Assembly (NCBI RefSeq): GCF_005221385.1 | Contig: NZ_CP039903.1 | Location: 1,364,001-1,428,000, forward strand | Length of the DNA stretch: 64,000 nucleotides | From: Agrobacterium tumefaciens | GTDB taxonomy: Bacteria > Pseudomonadota > Alphaproteobacteria > Rhizobiales > Rhizobiaceae | Direction: 5' to 3' | In this document: positions 38,547 through 48,486 of the stretch, in pieces | Layout: every line of letters begins with the position of its first letter | Position numbering within the stretch: the stretch's first letter is position 1 | Notes under the pieces: generated by a model | Database searches by the model: none | The model's input: only the letters and a program-made list of their open reading frames with translations | What the model was told of the DNA's origin: nothing | Translations under genes and position numbers: made by a program

Positions 38547-38700
38547 CGAACACAACATACGAAATATGTATATAACGTGCGGTGTTAGCCGCACGCGCCC
38601 TTTCATGCATCTCCAGACGACGATGTCGCCCATCTCGAGCCCGAGTGGACGATCAGAGTTTCATTGACCTATGAAGCCCACAACCATCAGGAGTATAGAC

Positions 38701-39360
38701 ATGACATCCATTCAGATCACCGCAACCGGCGTCAAACTGCTCGATCCCTTCGTCCCGGTCATCGCAACTTTGCCGACAGGCGAAGCGAAGGAATCCTATT
38801 CCATCTCGGTCTCCGGCATGGGGCAGCTGACCGGCATTTCCTATACCGTGCCGGCGCATACCACGGGAAAAATCAAGGCCCAGCTGCAAATCTCGGCGCT
38901 TTCCAGCCAGGATGTGAAGGACCTCAACACGCTTGCGCTCGGAATGCTGGATGCTTCCTACCGCGAGGAGATCAACGAATACGAAAAGACCACGGCCAGC
39001 GCCAATCTTTCGGTCTGGACATGGTTCTTCGGCGGCGGCGGCGCTTCCGCCTCTTATGAAAAGACCAAACAGGAAATGCGCTCCAAGGGCCTGACGGATC
39101 AGCAGATCACCATGCTGATGGAGGCCTTCCTGGAACGCGCAACCAATATGTCGACGGTCGAGATCGAGTTCTATGTGAACAATCAGAACAACGACTACGC
39201 CGTCTCCGGTGACGTCTATCTCTACACGGTTTCCGGCACCATCAGCACTGAAAAAGGCACCTCCCAATACCGCATGCTGGCCGATCAGGCGGCGGCTGGC
39301 GGTCCTCCGCCAGCCGGCGGCGGCGCTCCCTCCAGCGGCAAGATCATTCCGCTGAACTGA
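38701..39360 (+). CDS. 219-aa protein of unknown family, next to a trypsin-like protease
   Basis: Not recognised. No signal peptide or clear membrane helix. The N-terminal half looks beta-rich (IQITATGVKLLDPF, YSISVSGMGQLTG); in the middle, a hydrophobic, glycine-rich patch (SVWTWFFGGGGASAS) is followed by a charged helix (EKTKQEMRSKGLTDQQITMLMEAFLERA), then more beta (VEIEFYVNNQNNDYAVSG) and a Gly/Pro-rich tail. CAGGAG before ATG 38701 decides the start. It sits behind an operator-bearing promoter and upstream of the protease gene, and may be its substrate or partner. Confidence 0.75.
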   Translation: MTSIQITATGVKLLDPFVPVIATLPTGEAKESYSISVSGMGQLTGISYTVPAHTTGKIKAQLQISALSSQDVKDLNTLALGMLDASYREEINEYEKTTASANLSVWTWFFGGGGASASYEKTKQEMRSKGLTDQQITMLMEAFLERATNMSTVEIEFYVNNQNNDYAVSGDVYLYTVSGTISTEKGTSQYRMLADQAAAGGPPPAGGGAPSSGKIIPLN

Positions 39361-39419
39361 GGGCTCGCGGGGCACGGGCGGCGCAGCCCTTCACCCCAAC
39401 GGGCGCGCCGCCCCTTAAG

Positions 39420-39523
39420 AGCATTTCCAGGAAAAGTGGAACCCGGTTTTCCGTCCGGAAATGTGTCAAAACAAGGAGTTGGAGTGTTTTCGTGATTCGA
39501 AGAAAAGCGAAAAAACTCTAAAA
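39420..39523. repeat. Rhizobial-type interspersed repeat
   Basis: Starts GAGCATTTCCAGGAAAAGTG and continues with the CCGGTTTTCCGTCCGGAAATG block. I recall this sequence as a frequent intergenic element in Rhizobium/Agrobacterium genomes. It lies between the 219-aa gene and the protease gene. Confidence 0.65.
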
Positions 39524-39567
39524 AACCAGACATCCATCCTTCACCCCTTTTTCCATGAGGCAAGCGA

Positions 39568-40521
39568 ATGACTTTCGAGGAACTCACCGCGCTCAAGGAG
39601 CGGCATTACCATCAGCTGACAGGCATACCCGGCGTCACGGCGATCGGCGTCGGGTTGCTTGAGGACGCCGCCGGCGAACTGACACAGGAGCTTGGCCTGA
39701 TCCTTTACCACCGCGCGCCGGATCCATCGCTGAAGGCGGGTCTGATGACGACGCTGGGCGGCGCGCCGCTGCAGGTGCGGGAAGGATCCTTCGACCGCCC
39801 GAGCGAGGCGGTGCGAGAACTGCCCGCGCCCGGGACGGCATGGAAGGATCACCCCAGACGCCTCTCCGACAACCCGCGCGAAAAAGTCGTGGAACCGATG
39901 GTCGGCGGCATCAGCGGCAGCCCGGATTACTGGTCCTGGACGGATACCGTCGGCACCATCGGGCTGGTCGTGCGGGCCGCCAACGGAACGCCGCTGATCA
40001 TGAGCAACGAGCATGTCATCTGCCGGGACAATGCCCAGGTCGGCGATGACGTGTCGCAGCCGGCGCGCACCTGGTTTGGCGATCTTGCCGCCAATATCGT
40101 CGCTTTCCAGAAAGGCAACATCGTCTATCAGGGAACGACCTATGGCGTCGATGCGGCCGTCGCCAGCCCGGCGAATGGCCGGCTCGCCACCATCGGCGCA
40201 ATCTACAACCTCCCCTCGCCGGTGGGGGCGGCCGTTGCGGCGCTCAACATGAATGTTACGAAATCGGGCGTGACCAGCAATATCACCAATGGCGTCGTTT
40301 CCGGCTTTTACGACGTGCAGCAGCCGAATATGCGCAACCAGATCGGCATATCGCCGCGCCGCGCCGGCGAGGTCTTCAGCCAGCCGGGCGATAGCGGCAG
40401 CGCTGTCATCGACACCGCCGGCAACAATGTCGTCGGATTGTTCTGGGGCGCAAGCGGCGCGATCAGCCTCGCCAGCCCCATTCATCCCATCCTCAATCTT
40501 TTTAACTGCACCGTCGTTTGA
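39568..40521 (+). CDS. Cytosolic trypsin-like serine protease (NAL1-like)
   Basis: 317 aa with no signal peptide. An N-terminal module (about residues 15-55: GIPGVTAIGVGLLEDAAGEL) is like the small domain in front of the protease in plant NAL1 and its bacterial relatives. The chymotrypsin-fold triad is in trypsin order: His149 in SNEHVICR, Asp195 in GVDAAVAS, and Ser276 in QPGDSGSAV. Being apparently cytosolic and next to an unknown 219-aa gene on the same strand, it likely processes an internal target. A GAGGC site precedes ATG 39568. Confidence 0.82.
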   Translation: MTFEELTALKERHYHQLTGIPGVTAIGVGLLEDAAGELTQELGLILYHRAPDPSLKAGLMTTLGGAPLQVREGSFDRPSEAVRELPAPGTAWKDHPRRLSDNPREKVVEPMVGGISGSPDYWSWTDTVGTIGLVVRAANGTPLIMSNEHVICRDNAQVGDDVSQPARTWFGDLAANIVAFQKGNIVYQGTTYGVDAAVASPANGRLATIGAIYNLPSPVGAAVAALNMNVTKSGVTSNITNGVVSGFYDVQQPNMRNQIGISPRRAGEVFSQPGDSGSAVIDTAGNNVVGLFWGASGAISLASPIHPILNLFNCTVV

Positions 40522-40577
40522 AGAGACGGTCGCCACCACCCTTCCCGGCTTCGGCCGGGAGGAGTGGATGTCGCCGG

Positions 40578-41294
<717 letters not shown>

Positions 41295-41392
41295 TTAACC
41301 CCAACAATGCGGGCGCGCCGCTGCCGAAACCATACCGGTTTCGCGCGCACAACGCGCCTCTTCAGCAACCTGCCGCCGTCCGCGCGGTTCGG

Positions 41393-41556
41393 TCTATCCT
41401 GCCAGGCCGGTCTTCTGACTCGACTTCATCCGCCCCTTTCGCCTTCCCGAATAACTTCAGTGGCTTATGAAAAGGGCATCCGCCTCACAGCGCTGGGCAC
41501 GTTCCGGTTTTTCACCGAATTCCCGATTCTCCCGCCGCAAGGGCGGGCACCTGACG
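41393..41556 (-). ncRNA. Cobalamin (B12) riboswitch ahead of bluB
   Basis: Read on the minus strand: GGTGCCCGCC, then GGGAATTCGGTGAAAAACCGG, TGCCCAGCGCTGT, AAGCCACTG, CGGGAAGGCG, GATGAAGTCGAGTCAGAAGA and CCGGCC. These are the ordered conserved blocks of the B12 element, including the core that binds adenosylcobalamin. It ends about 100 bases before the bluB start, room enough for a switch to block the ribosome site. Confidence 0.9.
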
Positions 41557-41641
41557 AGAAAACTTATGATCAAGAGGACTTGCGAATGCAAGTATCGTAA
41601 GGGCGGTGCGGCAATGTGACCTCAACGAAAACCAAATCGCA

Positions 41642-42547
41642 TCATTCCACAGGGAAATAGCGCACATAAGCGAATTCATCCCCGTCAGGCGACCAGTTGG
41701 GCGAGTTCATCGTCCCCTGCCCGCCGAAAAGCTCAAACAGCGTTTCAACATTGCCGCCATCCATATCCATCAGCCGCACCCGCACATCAAGATCACGCGG
41801 ATGGTCGAAGACATCGCCGCCATAGGAGACAAACACCACCTTGTCACCTTTGGGAGACGGATGTGGAAACCAGTCACCATAGGAACTGTCGGTAATGCGC
41901 TCGACGGCGGAACCGTCCACCCGCACCCGCCAGATCTGCATCAGCCCCGTGCGGCTGGAATTGAAATAGACCCACCCACCGTCAGGCGAATAATCCGGCC
42001 CGTCATTGCGGCCCTCGCCATGGGTAAGGCGTGTTTCGACGCCGCTCTCAATATCCATGGAATAGATGTCGAAGACCTGATCGCGAATGCCGCAATAGGC
42101 GAAACTCTTCCCGTCCGGCGCCCAGCCGTGCCAGTAGGAGGGAAGGTTCTTCGTCATCAGCTTCGGCGTGCCGCCCGTCGATGGCAAAAGATAGATGGCG
42201 CTCTTGCCGAATTCCACCTTGTCGGAAATGGCATAGAGCGAACCGTCAGGCGAAATGCCGTGGTCGTTGTTGCATTGCGTCGCAAAGCCGGTATCGACCT
42301 TCTCCGGTGAGGAGTCACCGAATGGGGACAGGCGATAGAGCAACCCCTCGCTGTTCAACAGCAGATATTTGCCATCCGGCGACCAGTTCGGCGCTTCGAA
42401 CAATTCCGGCGTCTGCCACACCGCCCGCATCTGCCGGGTGCGGATGTTGAAGATTTCGATGGAACTGCGCATGCTGCCTCCCGGGCTGTCGATAGTCTGG
42501 ATCGGACCCTTGGCTGGTGCAGACATTCCGTTTGCTTTCGCCGCCAT
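41642..42547 (-). CDS. TolB-like WD40/PD40 beta-propeller protein
   Basis: 301 aa with repeated WSPDGKYLLL / WAPDGKSFAY / YSPDGGWVYF / PSPKGDKVVF / WSPDGDEFAY blades, a TolB-type propeller. No signal peptide is visible at MAAKANGMSAP, so it may be cytosolic, unlike TolB itself. The extended in-frame ORF upstream of 42547 has a poor start. Role not clear; such propellers usually bind proteins or small ligands. Confidence 0.85.
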   Translation of the reverse strand: MAAKANGMSAPAKGPIQTIDSPGGSMRSSIEIFNIRTRQMRAVWQTPELFEAPNWSPDGKYLLLNSEGLLYRLSPFGDSSPEKVDTGFATQCNNDHGISPDGSLYAISDKVEFGKSAIYLLPSTGGTPKLMTKNLPSYWHGWAPDGKSFAYCGIRDQVFDIYSMDIESGVETRLTHGEGRNDGPDYSPDGGWVYFNSSRTGLMQIWRVRVDGSAVERITDSSYGDWFPHPSPKGDKVVFVSYGGDVFDHPRDLDVRVRLMDMDGGNVETLFELFGGQGTMNSPNWSPDGDEFAYVRYFPVE

Positions 42548-42663
42548 GGTGATTATGATCCTATGACCGCAGGCACCGTCCTGCAAATTCAAATCGGAAA
42601 AAACGCCAGCGTTCCGGCACCGCCCGTAACCCTCCCCGTTTCTCCCAGATCCGAGGTTCCGCG

Positions 42664-43041
42664 ATGAATACCATCGCCGATCACGGCATCCGCTTCGGGC
42701 GGATCGCCGCAATGCTTCCTGTCAGAAATATCGAAAAGGCCCATGATTTTTATGTCGGTGTGCTGGGCTTCACAAAAACCTTCGAAAACGGCAACCCCGT
42801 CGGTTTCATGATCCTCAAACAGGGCAATGCCGAACTGCACCTGACATTGCAGCCCACCCATAAGGCAGCGCCCTTCAACGTGGCGCATATGATGGTCAGC
42901 GATGTCGATGCGCTGCACGCGCTCTGCAAGAGCCACGGGTTGCGCATCATCAAGGGCCTGCAGGACAAGGATTATGGCCTGCGCGCCTTTGTCTTTGAAG
43001 ACCCTGACGGCAACCGCATCGATGTGGGGCAGGTTATTTGA
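42664..43041 (+). CDS. VOC-superfamily (glyoxalase/bleomycin-resistance fold) protein
   Basis: 125 aa. The vicinal-oxygen-chelate pattern is clear: MLPVRNIEKAHDFYVGVLGF at the first half and GLRAFVFEDPDGNRIDV at the second, with a metal His/Glu set (AELHL, NVAHMMV, ending DPDGN). The reaction is not identifiable. It is divergent from the beta-propeller gene. Confidence 0.87.
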   Translation: MNTIADHGIRFGRIAAMLPVRNIEKAHDFYVGVLGFTKTFENGNPVGFMILKQGNAELHLTLQPTHKAAPFNVAHMMVSDVDALHALCKSHGLRIIKGLQDKDYGLRAFVFEDPDGNRIDVGQVI

Positions 43042-43106
43042 GATGAATCGGCGGCGCGGCGTGTCCGCGCCGTCTGTTTATCCTCATTGTGGACCGAGCG
43101 TGTGCC

Positions 43107-43243
43107 GCTCATTTCTTCTCCCCGCCGGGGAGAAGGTGGCGCGCAGCGCCGGATGAGGGGGCGACGGTAGAGATATGCGGAGAGCTGGCCCCCTCATCTG
43201 CCCCTTCGGGGCATCTTCTCCCCGGCGGGGAGAAGAAATGAGC
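43107..43243. repeat. Mosaic palindromic repeat, copy 3
   Basis: 137 bp. Same layout as the copies at 26493 and 33512, with ends GCTCATTTCTTCTCCCCGCC and its mirror and with the ATCTGCCCCTTCGGGG variant of the inner module. Lies just after the VOC gene and ends about 20 bases before nadE's stop. Confidence 0.88.
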
Positions 43244-43262
43244 AGCACCCTCCACCCACCAA

Positions 43263-44942
43263 TCACCTGTCACGAAACCGGTTGGTAATCGGATAACGCC
43301 GGTCACGGCCGAAATTCTTCTTGGTGATCTTCACGCCCGGCGCAGATTGCCGGCGCTTGTATTCGGCAAGGTAGAGCAGATGCTCCACCCGGTGCACGGT
43401 GGCCACATCATGGCCGCGCGCCAGAATTTCCTCGACCGACATTTCCTTCTCGACAAGGCATTCCAGAATATCGTCCAGCACCGGATAGGGCGGCAGCGAA
43501 TCCTGGTCGGTTTGGTTGGGGCGCAATTCGGCCGACGGGGCCTTCGCGATGATATTGGCGGGGATCACCTCGCCGGAGGGACCAAGTGCGCCCGGTGGCA
43601 CATGGGCGTTGCGCCAGCTGGAAATGGCATAGACCTGCATCTTGTAGAGGTCCTTGATGGGGTTGAAACCGCCATTCATGTCGCCGTAGAGCGTGGCATA
43701 ACCCACCGACATTTCCGACTTGTTGCCCGTCGTCACCACCATCGAGCCGAACTTGTTCGAGACGGCCATGAGAATGGTGCCGCGCGTGCGGCTCTGCAGG
43801 TTTTCCTCGGTAATGCCCTCTTCCGTGCCCTCGAAGAGATCTGACAACGCCGAGAGGAAACCCTCCACCGGCTCGACGATCGGCACGATATCGTAACGGC
43901 AGCCCAGCGCCCTGGCGCAATCGGCCGCATCCTTCAGCGATTCTTCCGAAGTATAGCGGTAAGGCAGCATGATGCAGCGCACCCGCTCCTCGCCCAGCGC
44001 ATCCACGGCAAGGGCGGCACAGATCGCCGAATCGATGCCGCCGGAAAGGCCGAGAACCACGCTCTTGAAACCGTTCTTGTTGACGTAATCCCGAAAGCCC
44101 AGCATGCAGGCACGGTAATCCGCCTCCTCGCCTTCGGGAATTTTCGAGAATGGTCCGCTGTCGCAATGCCAGCCGTCTGCCGTGCGTTTCCAGTCGGTGA
44201 CGGCAAGTGTTGCCTCGAACTGGCTCATCTGGAAAGCAAGCGTCTTGTCGGCATTAAAGGCAAAGCTAGCACCGTCGAACACCAGCTCATCCTGCCCACC
44301 CAGCTGGTTGGCGAAGACGAGAGGCAGACCGCTTTCGATCACCTGCCGCAGCGCCACCTGGTGGCGCACGTCCAGCTTGCCGCGATAATAGGGCGAACCG
44401 TTCGGCACCAGCAGGATTTCCGCCCCGCTTTCGGCCAGCGTCTCACACACGCCCATGTCGTTCCAGATTTCCTCGCAGATCGGAATACCGATCCTGACCC
44501 CACGGAAATTATAGGGACCGGAGATCGACCCTTCGGCGAAAACGCGTTTTTCGTCGAACTCGCCGTAATTCGGCAGGTCGATCTTGTCGCGCAGCGCAAT
44601 GATCTTGCCGCCATCCAAAAGCGCCACCGAATTGTACCGGCCCGTCTCGCCCTGACGCGGAAAACCGATAACGACACCCGGCCCGCCATCGGCGGTGTCC
44701 GCTGCCAGCTCTTCCACGGCCTTCAGGCAGGCCTTCAGGAACGCCGGCTTCAGCACCAGATCTTCAGGCGGGTAGCCGGATATGAACAGCTCGGTCAGAA
44801 GCAGGAGATCGGCGCCCTGCGTTGCCGCATCGGCCCTTGCCTCACGCGCCCTGGCGAGATTGCCCGCCACGTCGCCAACGGTGGGATTGAACTGCCCGAC
44901 GGCAATCCGGAGATGGTTCTGGATATCGTGTCTGTCGCTCAT
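43263..44942 (-). CDS. nadE: NAD(+) synthase, glutamine-hydrolysing
   Basis: 559 aa. N-terminal nitrilase-like glutaminase domain (about residues 10-265; catalytic Glu-Lys-Cys around LLLTELF, LPNYGEFDEKRVF and GIPICEEIW) supplies ammonia to the C-terminal synthetase with PP-loop LGLSGGIDSA and GNKSEMSVGYATLYGD. It makes NAD from deamido-NAD. Start MSDRHDIQ at 44942; full length. Divergent from the sulfatase gene at 45164. Confidence 0.95.
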   Translation of the reverse strand: MSDRHDIQNHLRIAVGQFNPTVGDVAGNLARAREARADAATQGADLLLLTELFISGYPPEDLVLKPAFLKACLKAVEELAADTADGGPGVVIGFPRQGETGRYNSVALLDGGKIIALRDKIDLPNYGEFDEKRVFAEGSISGPYNFRGVRIGIPICEEIWNDMGVCETLAESGAEILLVPNGSPYYRGKLDVRHQVALRQVIESGLPLVFANQLGGQDELVFDGASFAFNADKTLAFQMSQFEATLAVTDWKRTADGWHCDSGPFSKIPEGEEADYRACMLGFRDYVNKNGFKSVVLGLSGGIDSAICAALAVDALGEERVRCIMLPYRYTSEESLKDAADCARALGCRYDIVPIVEPVEGFLSALSDLFEGTEEGITEENLQSRTRGTILMAVSNKFGSMVVTTGNKSEMSVGYATLYGDMNGGFNPIKDLYKMQVYAISSWRNAHVPPGALGPSGEVIPANIIAKAPSAELRPNQTDQDSLPPYPVLDDILECLVEKEMSVEEILARGHDVATVHRVEHLLYLAEYKRRQSAPGVKITKKNFGRDRRYPITNRFRDR

Positions 44943-45163
44943 GCCATTTCAATACCGCGCCCGTGGCCGCTCCGCAACGCGGCAATTGCATGCCATCGCC
45001 TGGACGATGCGCCACCGCTGCGTTCACGCTAAGGTTATCACCGCTCCAGCCATCCTCCGCAAAGTTCATGTCGCGTTCATCGCGCTTATGTGACAGTTAC
45101 ATGACACTTTTGCGACGCCCGATTCACCTCCCCGGATTGGGCGGCCGCCTGAAATACCGGAGT

Positions 45164-47104
45164 ATGAGTTTGAGAGATTCGGCGCCAAAAACAACGGCTT
45201 CCGAAAAGGCTGGTTTCGTCTTTTCGCCTGCATGGACAAGGAGCCTTTCCAAGCTTTCGGGCGCGGCCTATACGCTGGCCAATCTGACGGTCGCATCCAT
45301 CGTGCTCGTCGTGGCGCTGGAATGGATCGCCCGCGGTTCGCTCCATGATGTCGGTGCTTTCCTCACCTCGTCCGCCCGGCCGGGCATGACCACCATTGCC
45401 GCCGTGCTCACCCTTCTCGTCGCGCTGGATGCGATCCTTGGCCGGCGTTATCTGTCCCTCATCGCAGTTGCCCCGCTCTGCGCGCTGACGGGGCTGATTT
45501 CCGCGCAGAAACAGACCTATCTCTCCGATCCGCTTTACCCATCCGACCTGCTGTTCGGCCGCCAGATTTTCGAGCTCTTACCCACAATGCTGAAGGCGCA
45601 ACCGCTGACGGCAGTGCTGGTTGGCCTCGGCATCTGCGCCGCCATTGCGGCTGTCGTGGTGCTCTGGTTGCTGGCGCGCCGCCATTCGCCGTCATTGAGC
45701 TGGCGTGAACGCGCCGCGGGGCTCGCACTGGCGTTGCCGCTTCTTGCCGGCCTTGCCTCGCTGATGGACTATTCGCATTATTCCTGGGTCCGCGATCGCC
45801 TCAACATCATTCCCATGATGTGGGATCAGCAGGAAAACTACCGTCACAACGGCTTCCTGATGGCCTTCGCCTTCAATATTCCGATGGCCAATGTCTCGGC
45901 GCCGCAGGGTTATGGCGAAAACAGCATTGCCGACCTGACCTCGGAGCCCGCCGCCTTCGCCGCCAACAAGGGCGATTATCCTGATGTGATCATGCTGATG
46001 AGCGAATCGCTGTGGGATCCGACGCGGCTTGAAAACGTGAAGCTCTCCGCCGATCCGATGCCGACCATCCGCGCCAAACAGTCCGGCAACGTGTTCTCGC
46101 CCGAGTTCGGCGGCATGACGGCGAATGTGGAATTCGAGGCGCTGACCGGCTTTTCCAACGCCTTCCTGCCCTATGGCAGCATTCCCTATCAGCAATATAT
46201 CCGCCGCCCGGTGCCCTCGCTCGCCAGCTTCTTCCGCGGTGAAGGTTATTCCGCCATCGCAATGCACCCCTTCCAGGAATGGTTCTGGAACCGCAAGCAG
46301 GTCTATACGAATTTCGGCTTCGAGGAATTCCGCTCCGAAGCGACTTTGCCGGCCATGGAAAAACGCGGCAACTTTGCCTCCGACGATGCGCTGATGGACG
46401 AGATCATGGCGACGGCCGACAAGGCGCAGAACCCGCTGTTCCTCTTTGCCGTCACCCTTCAGGGACATGGGCCTTACGAGGCGAACCGTTACGCCGAAAA
46501 CACCATCGGCGTCGAAGGCGACCTCTCCGCCTCGGCCTCGCAGGCGCTGGCCACCTATTCGCAAGGGGTGGCGGAAGCCGATGAAGCGCTTTTGAAAATG
46601 ATGCGCTGGGCCAAGAAACGCGACCGCGAAACCATCATCGTCCTCTTTGGCGACCACCTGCCGCCGCTTGGCCAGACCTTCGTGGAAAGCGGTTATATGC
46701 CGGGCATGGTGGCCAGCCGCCGCGCGCCGCTGGAGGTAATGAAGAAGGAGCATGAGACACCGCTCGTCGTCTGGTCCTCCAAGAAGGGCGTGCGCAAGAA
46801 TATCGGCAGCATCAGCCCGGCGCTTTTGCCCTATCACGTGCTGAAGACTGCCGGCTTCTCCGATCCCTTTTATACCGGCACGCTCGGCGAGGTGCAGCAG
46901 GCCTTCTCCGTCATCGACCGGCATATGCTGGTGGCGACCGATGGCAAGGCCCTACCCGACTGGTCGATCGCCCCGAACGCCGTTCCCGACGTGGTGCGCG
47001 ATTACCGCCTGCTGCAGTTCGACATGATGTTCGGCGCCCAATATGGCCGCGAGCGCTTCTTCCCCGGCTTCAACTGGCTGCACGAGGGCGCGCCGGCCGT
47101 CTGA
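45164..47104 (+). CDS. LTA synthase-family sulfatase-fold membrane protein (phosphoglycerol transferase-like)
   Basis: About 646 aa. Four or five N-terminal transmembrane helices (about residues 35-200) precede a periplasmic sulfatase/alkaline phosphatase-fold domain. Nucleophile Thr is in GGMTANVEFEALTGF; metal-binding GDHLPPLG is near the C-terminus. Family members transfer phosphoglycerol from lipids to glucans or lipids (OpgB/LtaS); in Agrobacterium, osmoregulated cyclic glucans are a possible acceptor, but this is inference. Start is uncertain: ATG 45101, ATG 45164 or TTG 45170, the last with an ideally spaced GGAG. Confidence 0.85.
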   Translation: MSLRDSAPKTTASEKAGFVFSPAWTRSLSKLSGAAYTLANLTVASIVLVVALEWIARGSLHDVGAFLTSSARPGMTTIAAVLTLLVALDAILGRRYLSLIAVAPLCALTGLISAQKQTYLSDPLYPSDLLFGRQIFELLPTMLKAQPLTAVLVGLGICAAIAAVVVLWLLARRHSPSLSWRERAAGLALALPLLAGLASLMDYSHYSWVRDRLNIIPMMWDQQENYRHNGFLMAFAFNIPMANVSAPQGYGENSIADLTSEPAAFAANKGDYPDVIMLMSESLWDPTRLENVKLSADPMPTIRAKQSGNVFSPEFGGMTANVEFEALTGFSNAFLPYGSIPYQQYIRRPVPSLASFFRGEGYSAIAMHPFQEWFWNRKQVYTNFGFEEFRSEATLPAMEKRGNFASDDALMDEIMATADKAQNPLFLFAVTLQGHGPYEANRYAENTIGVEGDLSASASQALATYSQGVAEADEALLKMMRWAKKRDRETIIVLFGDHLPPLGQTFVESGYMPGMVASRRAPLEVMKKEHETPLVVWSSKKGVRKNIGSISPALLPYHVLKTAGFSDPFYTGTLGEVQQAFSVIDRHMLVATDGKALPDWSIAPNAVPDVVRDYRLLQFDMMFGAQYGRERFFPGFNWLHEGAPAV

Positions 47105-47219
47105 TACTTTTCGGCGGGGACGCCTGAACCGCATGGCAGCGGAAATCGTTTGAATTCCACCGCCATGCGGGTTTATCTCGCACAGAGCGCAGGCACCTCA
47201 TCAAAACCGGAGACACACC

Positions 47220-47753
47220 GTGTCAGATATCTCCGACTACATCACGTCGCATTTCAAGCGTTCCTCCCGCGAAATCGGTGAGGTGGAGCGCCGCATTCTG
47301 GAACTGTCGCACCAGAAAAAACTGATCTCGCGCGACACCAATGCCGAATTTTCCGCTGGAGCAAGCCTTGGCGACAGGCTGGCCGACAATATCGCCAAGA
47401 TCGGCGGCTCCTGGGGTTTCATCCTCTCCTTCTGTTTTTTCCTGATCTTCTGGGCGATCATCAACACCATCATCCTGACCACCCGCGCCTTCGACCCGTA
47501 CCCGTTCATCTTCCTCAACCTGCTGCTTTCCATGCTGGCCGCCATTCAGGCGCCCATCATCATGATGTCGCAGAACCGCCAGGCCGCCCGCGACCGTTTC
47601 GAGGCCGCCAAGGATTATGAGGTGAACCTGAAGGCCGAGCTGGAAGTGCTGTCACTGCATGAAAAGATCGACGTTAAGGTGCTGGCCGAACTGGCGGCGC
47701 TGAGACAGGATCTCGCCGCACTCCACCACCACGTCACCCGTAAGGACGGCTGA
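47220..47753 (+). CDS. DUF1003 family membrane protein
   Basis: 177 aa. The family block GDRLADNIAKIGGSWGFILSF is followed by two transmembrane helices with the typical PYPFIFLNLLLSMLAAIQAPIIMMSQNRQAARDR and a C-terminal coiled-coil-like region. Function unknown in the literature I can recall. The start is GTG at 47220 with GGAGA upstream; there is no alternative ATG. Confidence 0.9.
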   Translation: MSDISDYITSHFKRSSREIGEVERRILELSHQKKLISRDTNAEFSAGASLGDRLADNIAKIGGSWGFILSFCFFLIFWAIINTIILTTRAFDPYPFIFLNLLLSMLAAIQAPIIMMSQNRQAARDRFEAAKDYEVNLKAELEVLSLHEKIDVKVLAELAALRQDLAALHHHVTRKDG

Positions 47754-48078
47754 CACCGGCAAAATTCATCCCCGCTTTTCCCCGTCCTACCGCGTGCAGT
47801 TATCTTGCATCCAGTCCTGCCGGGTGGATGCCAGACGTGGCTGAAACCGAGGGACGGTTCTGATGGGGACGGTGGCGCGTTCGTGACGACAGAACCATTT
47901 CGCAAAGTGCGGTGCACAGCCCTTTGCGAGATACGGCATGGTGAAAGACCCGGCTGCGCAACGCATCCGACCCACACCAACCCCGACAATAGCGCAGCCG
48001 GGCCATCGCCTGAAGTGCTCCCGCTATCCCCGTCCGGCAGCGCCGTGCGGGATGAAGGTGTTGGGGGTTTGGAGCATA

Positions 48079-48283
48079 GTGGACGCAGGCGCGTGTGGCT
48101 TTACCCCCCTCTGCCCTGCCGGGCATCTCCCCCACAAGGAGGGAGATCGGCAGGAGGCGCTACCTCCACTTCATTCGCAAATGTTGAGATGGAGGAAAAC
48201 CTGCCCGCGGGTCGATCTCCCCCCTTGAGGGGGAGATGCCCGGCAGGGCAGAGGGGGGTAAGCCACACGCACCTTGCGTCCAC
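48079..48283. repeat. Long inverted repeat element (about 70-bp arms)
   Basis: 205 bp. The left arm begins GTGGACGCAGGCGCGTGTGG and the right arm is almost its exact mirror through GGCAGGGCAGAGGGGGG; about 60 bases lie between the arms. It looks like a distinct member of the palindromic repeat families here. The whole gap 47754-48486 holds no supported gene. Confidence 0.85.
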
Positions 48284-48486
48284 CTAAAATTCCCCCCCAG
48301 TTACGAATCCGTCAGATTCTTGCGCTACAGATTGACGCAGGCGTTTGTTGCATTGCACTCTTGCGGGCAAGGCTGACGCGGGAATCACTCCCCATCGTCA
48401 AAATGGCATCACGACCATTTCGCGACGACGCCGCGCCGGATGCGACATCCGGTTATCGCAATGCATTCTATTCCGGGGTTTTTTTC

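Noticed and set aside
38701..39360. Bacterial gasdermin for the 219-aa protease neighbour
   Set aside because: The N-terminus does not match the gasdermin pattern I know; only the layout (protease next to partner) is similar.
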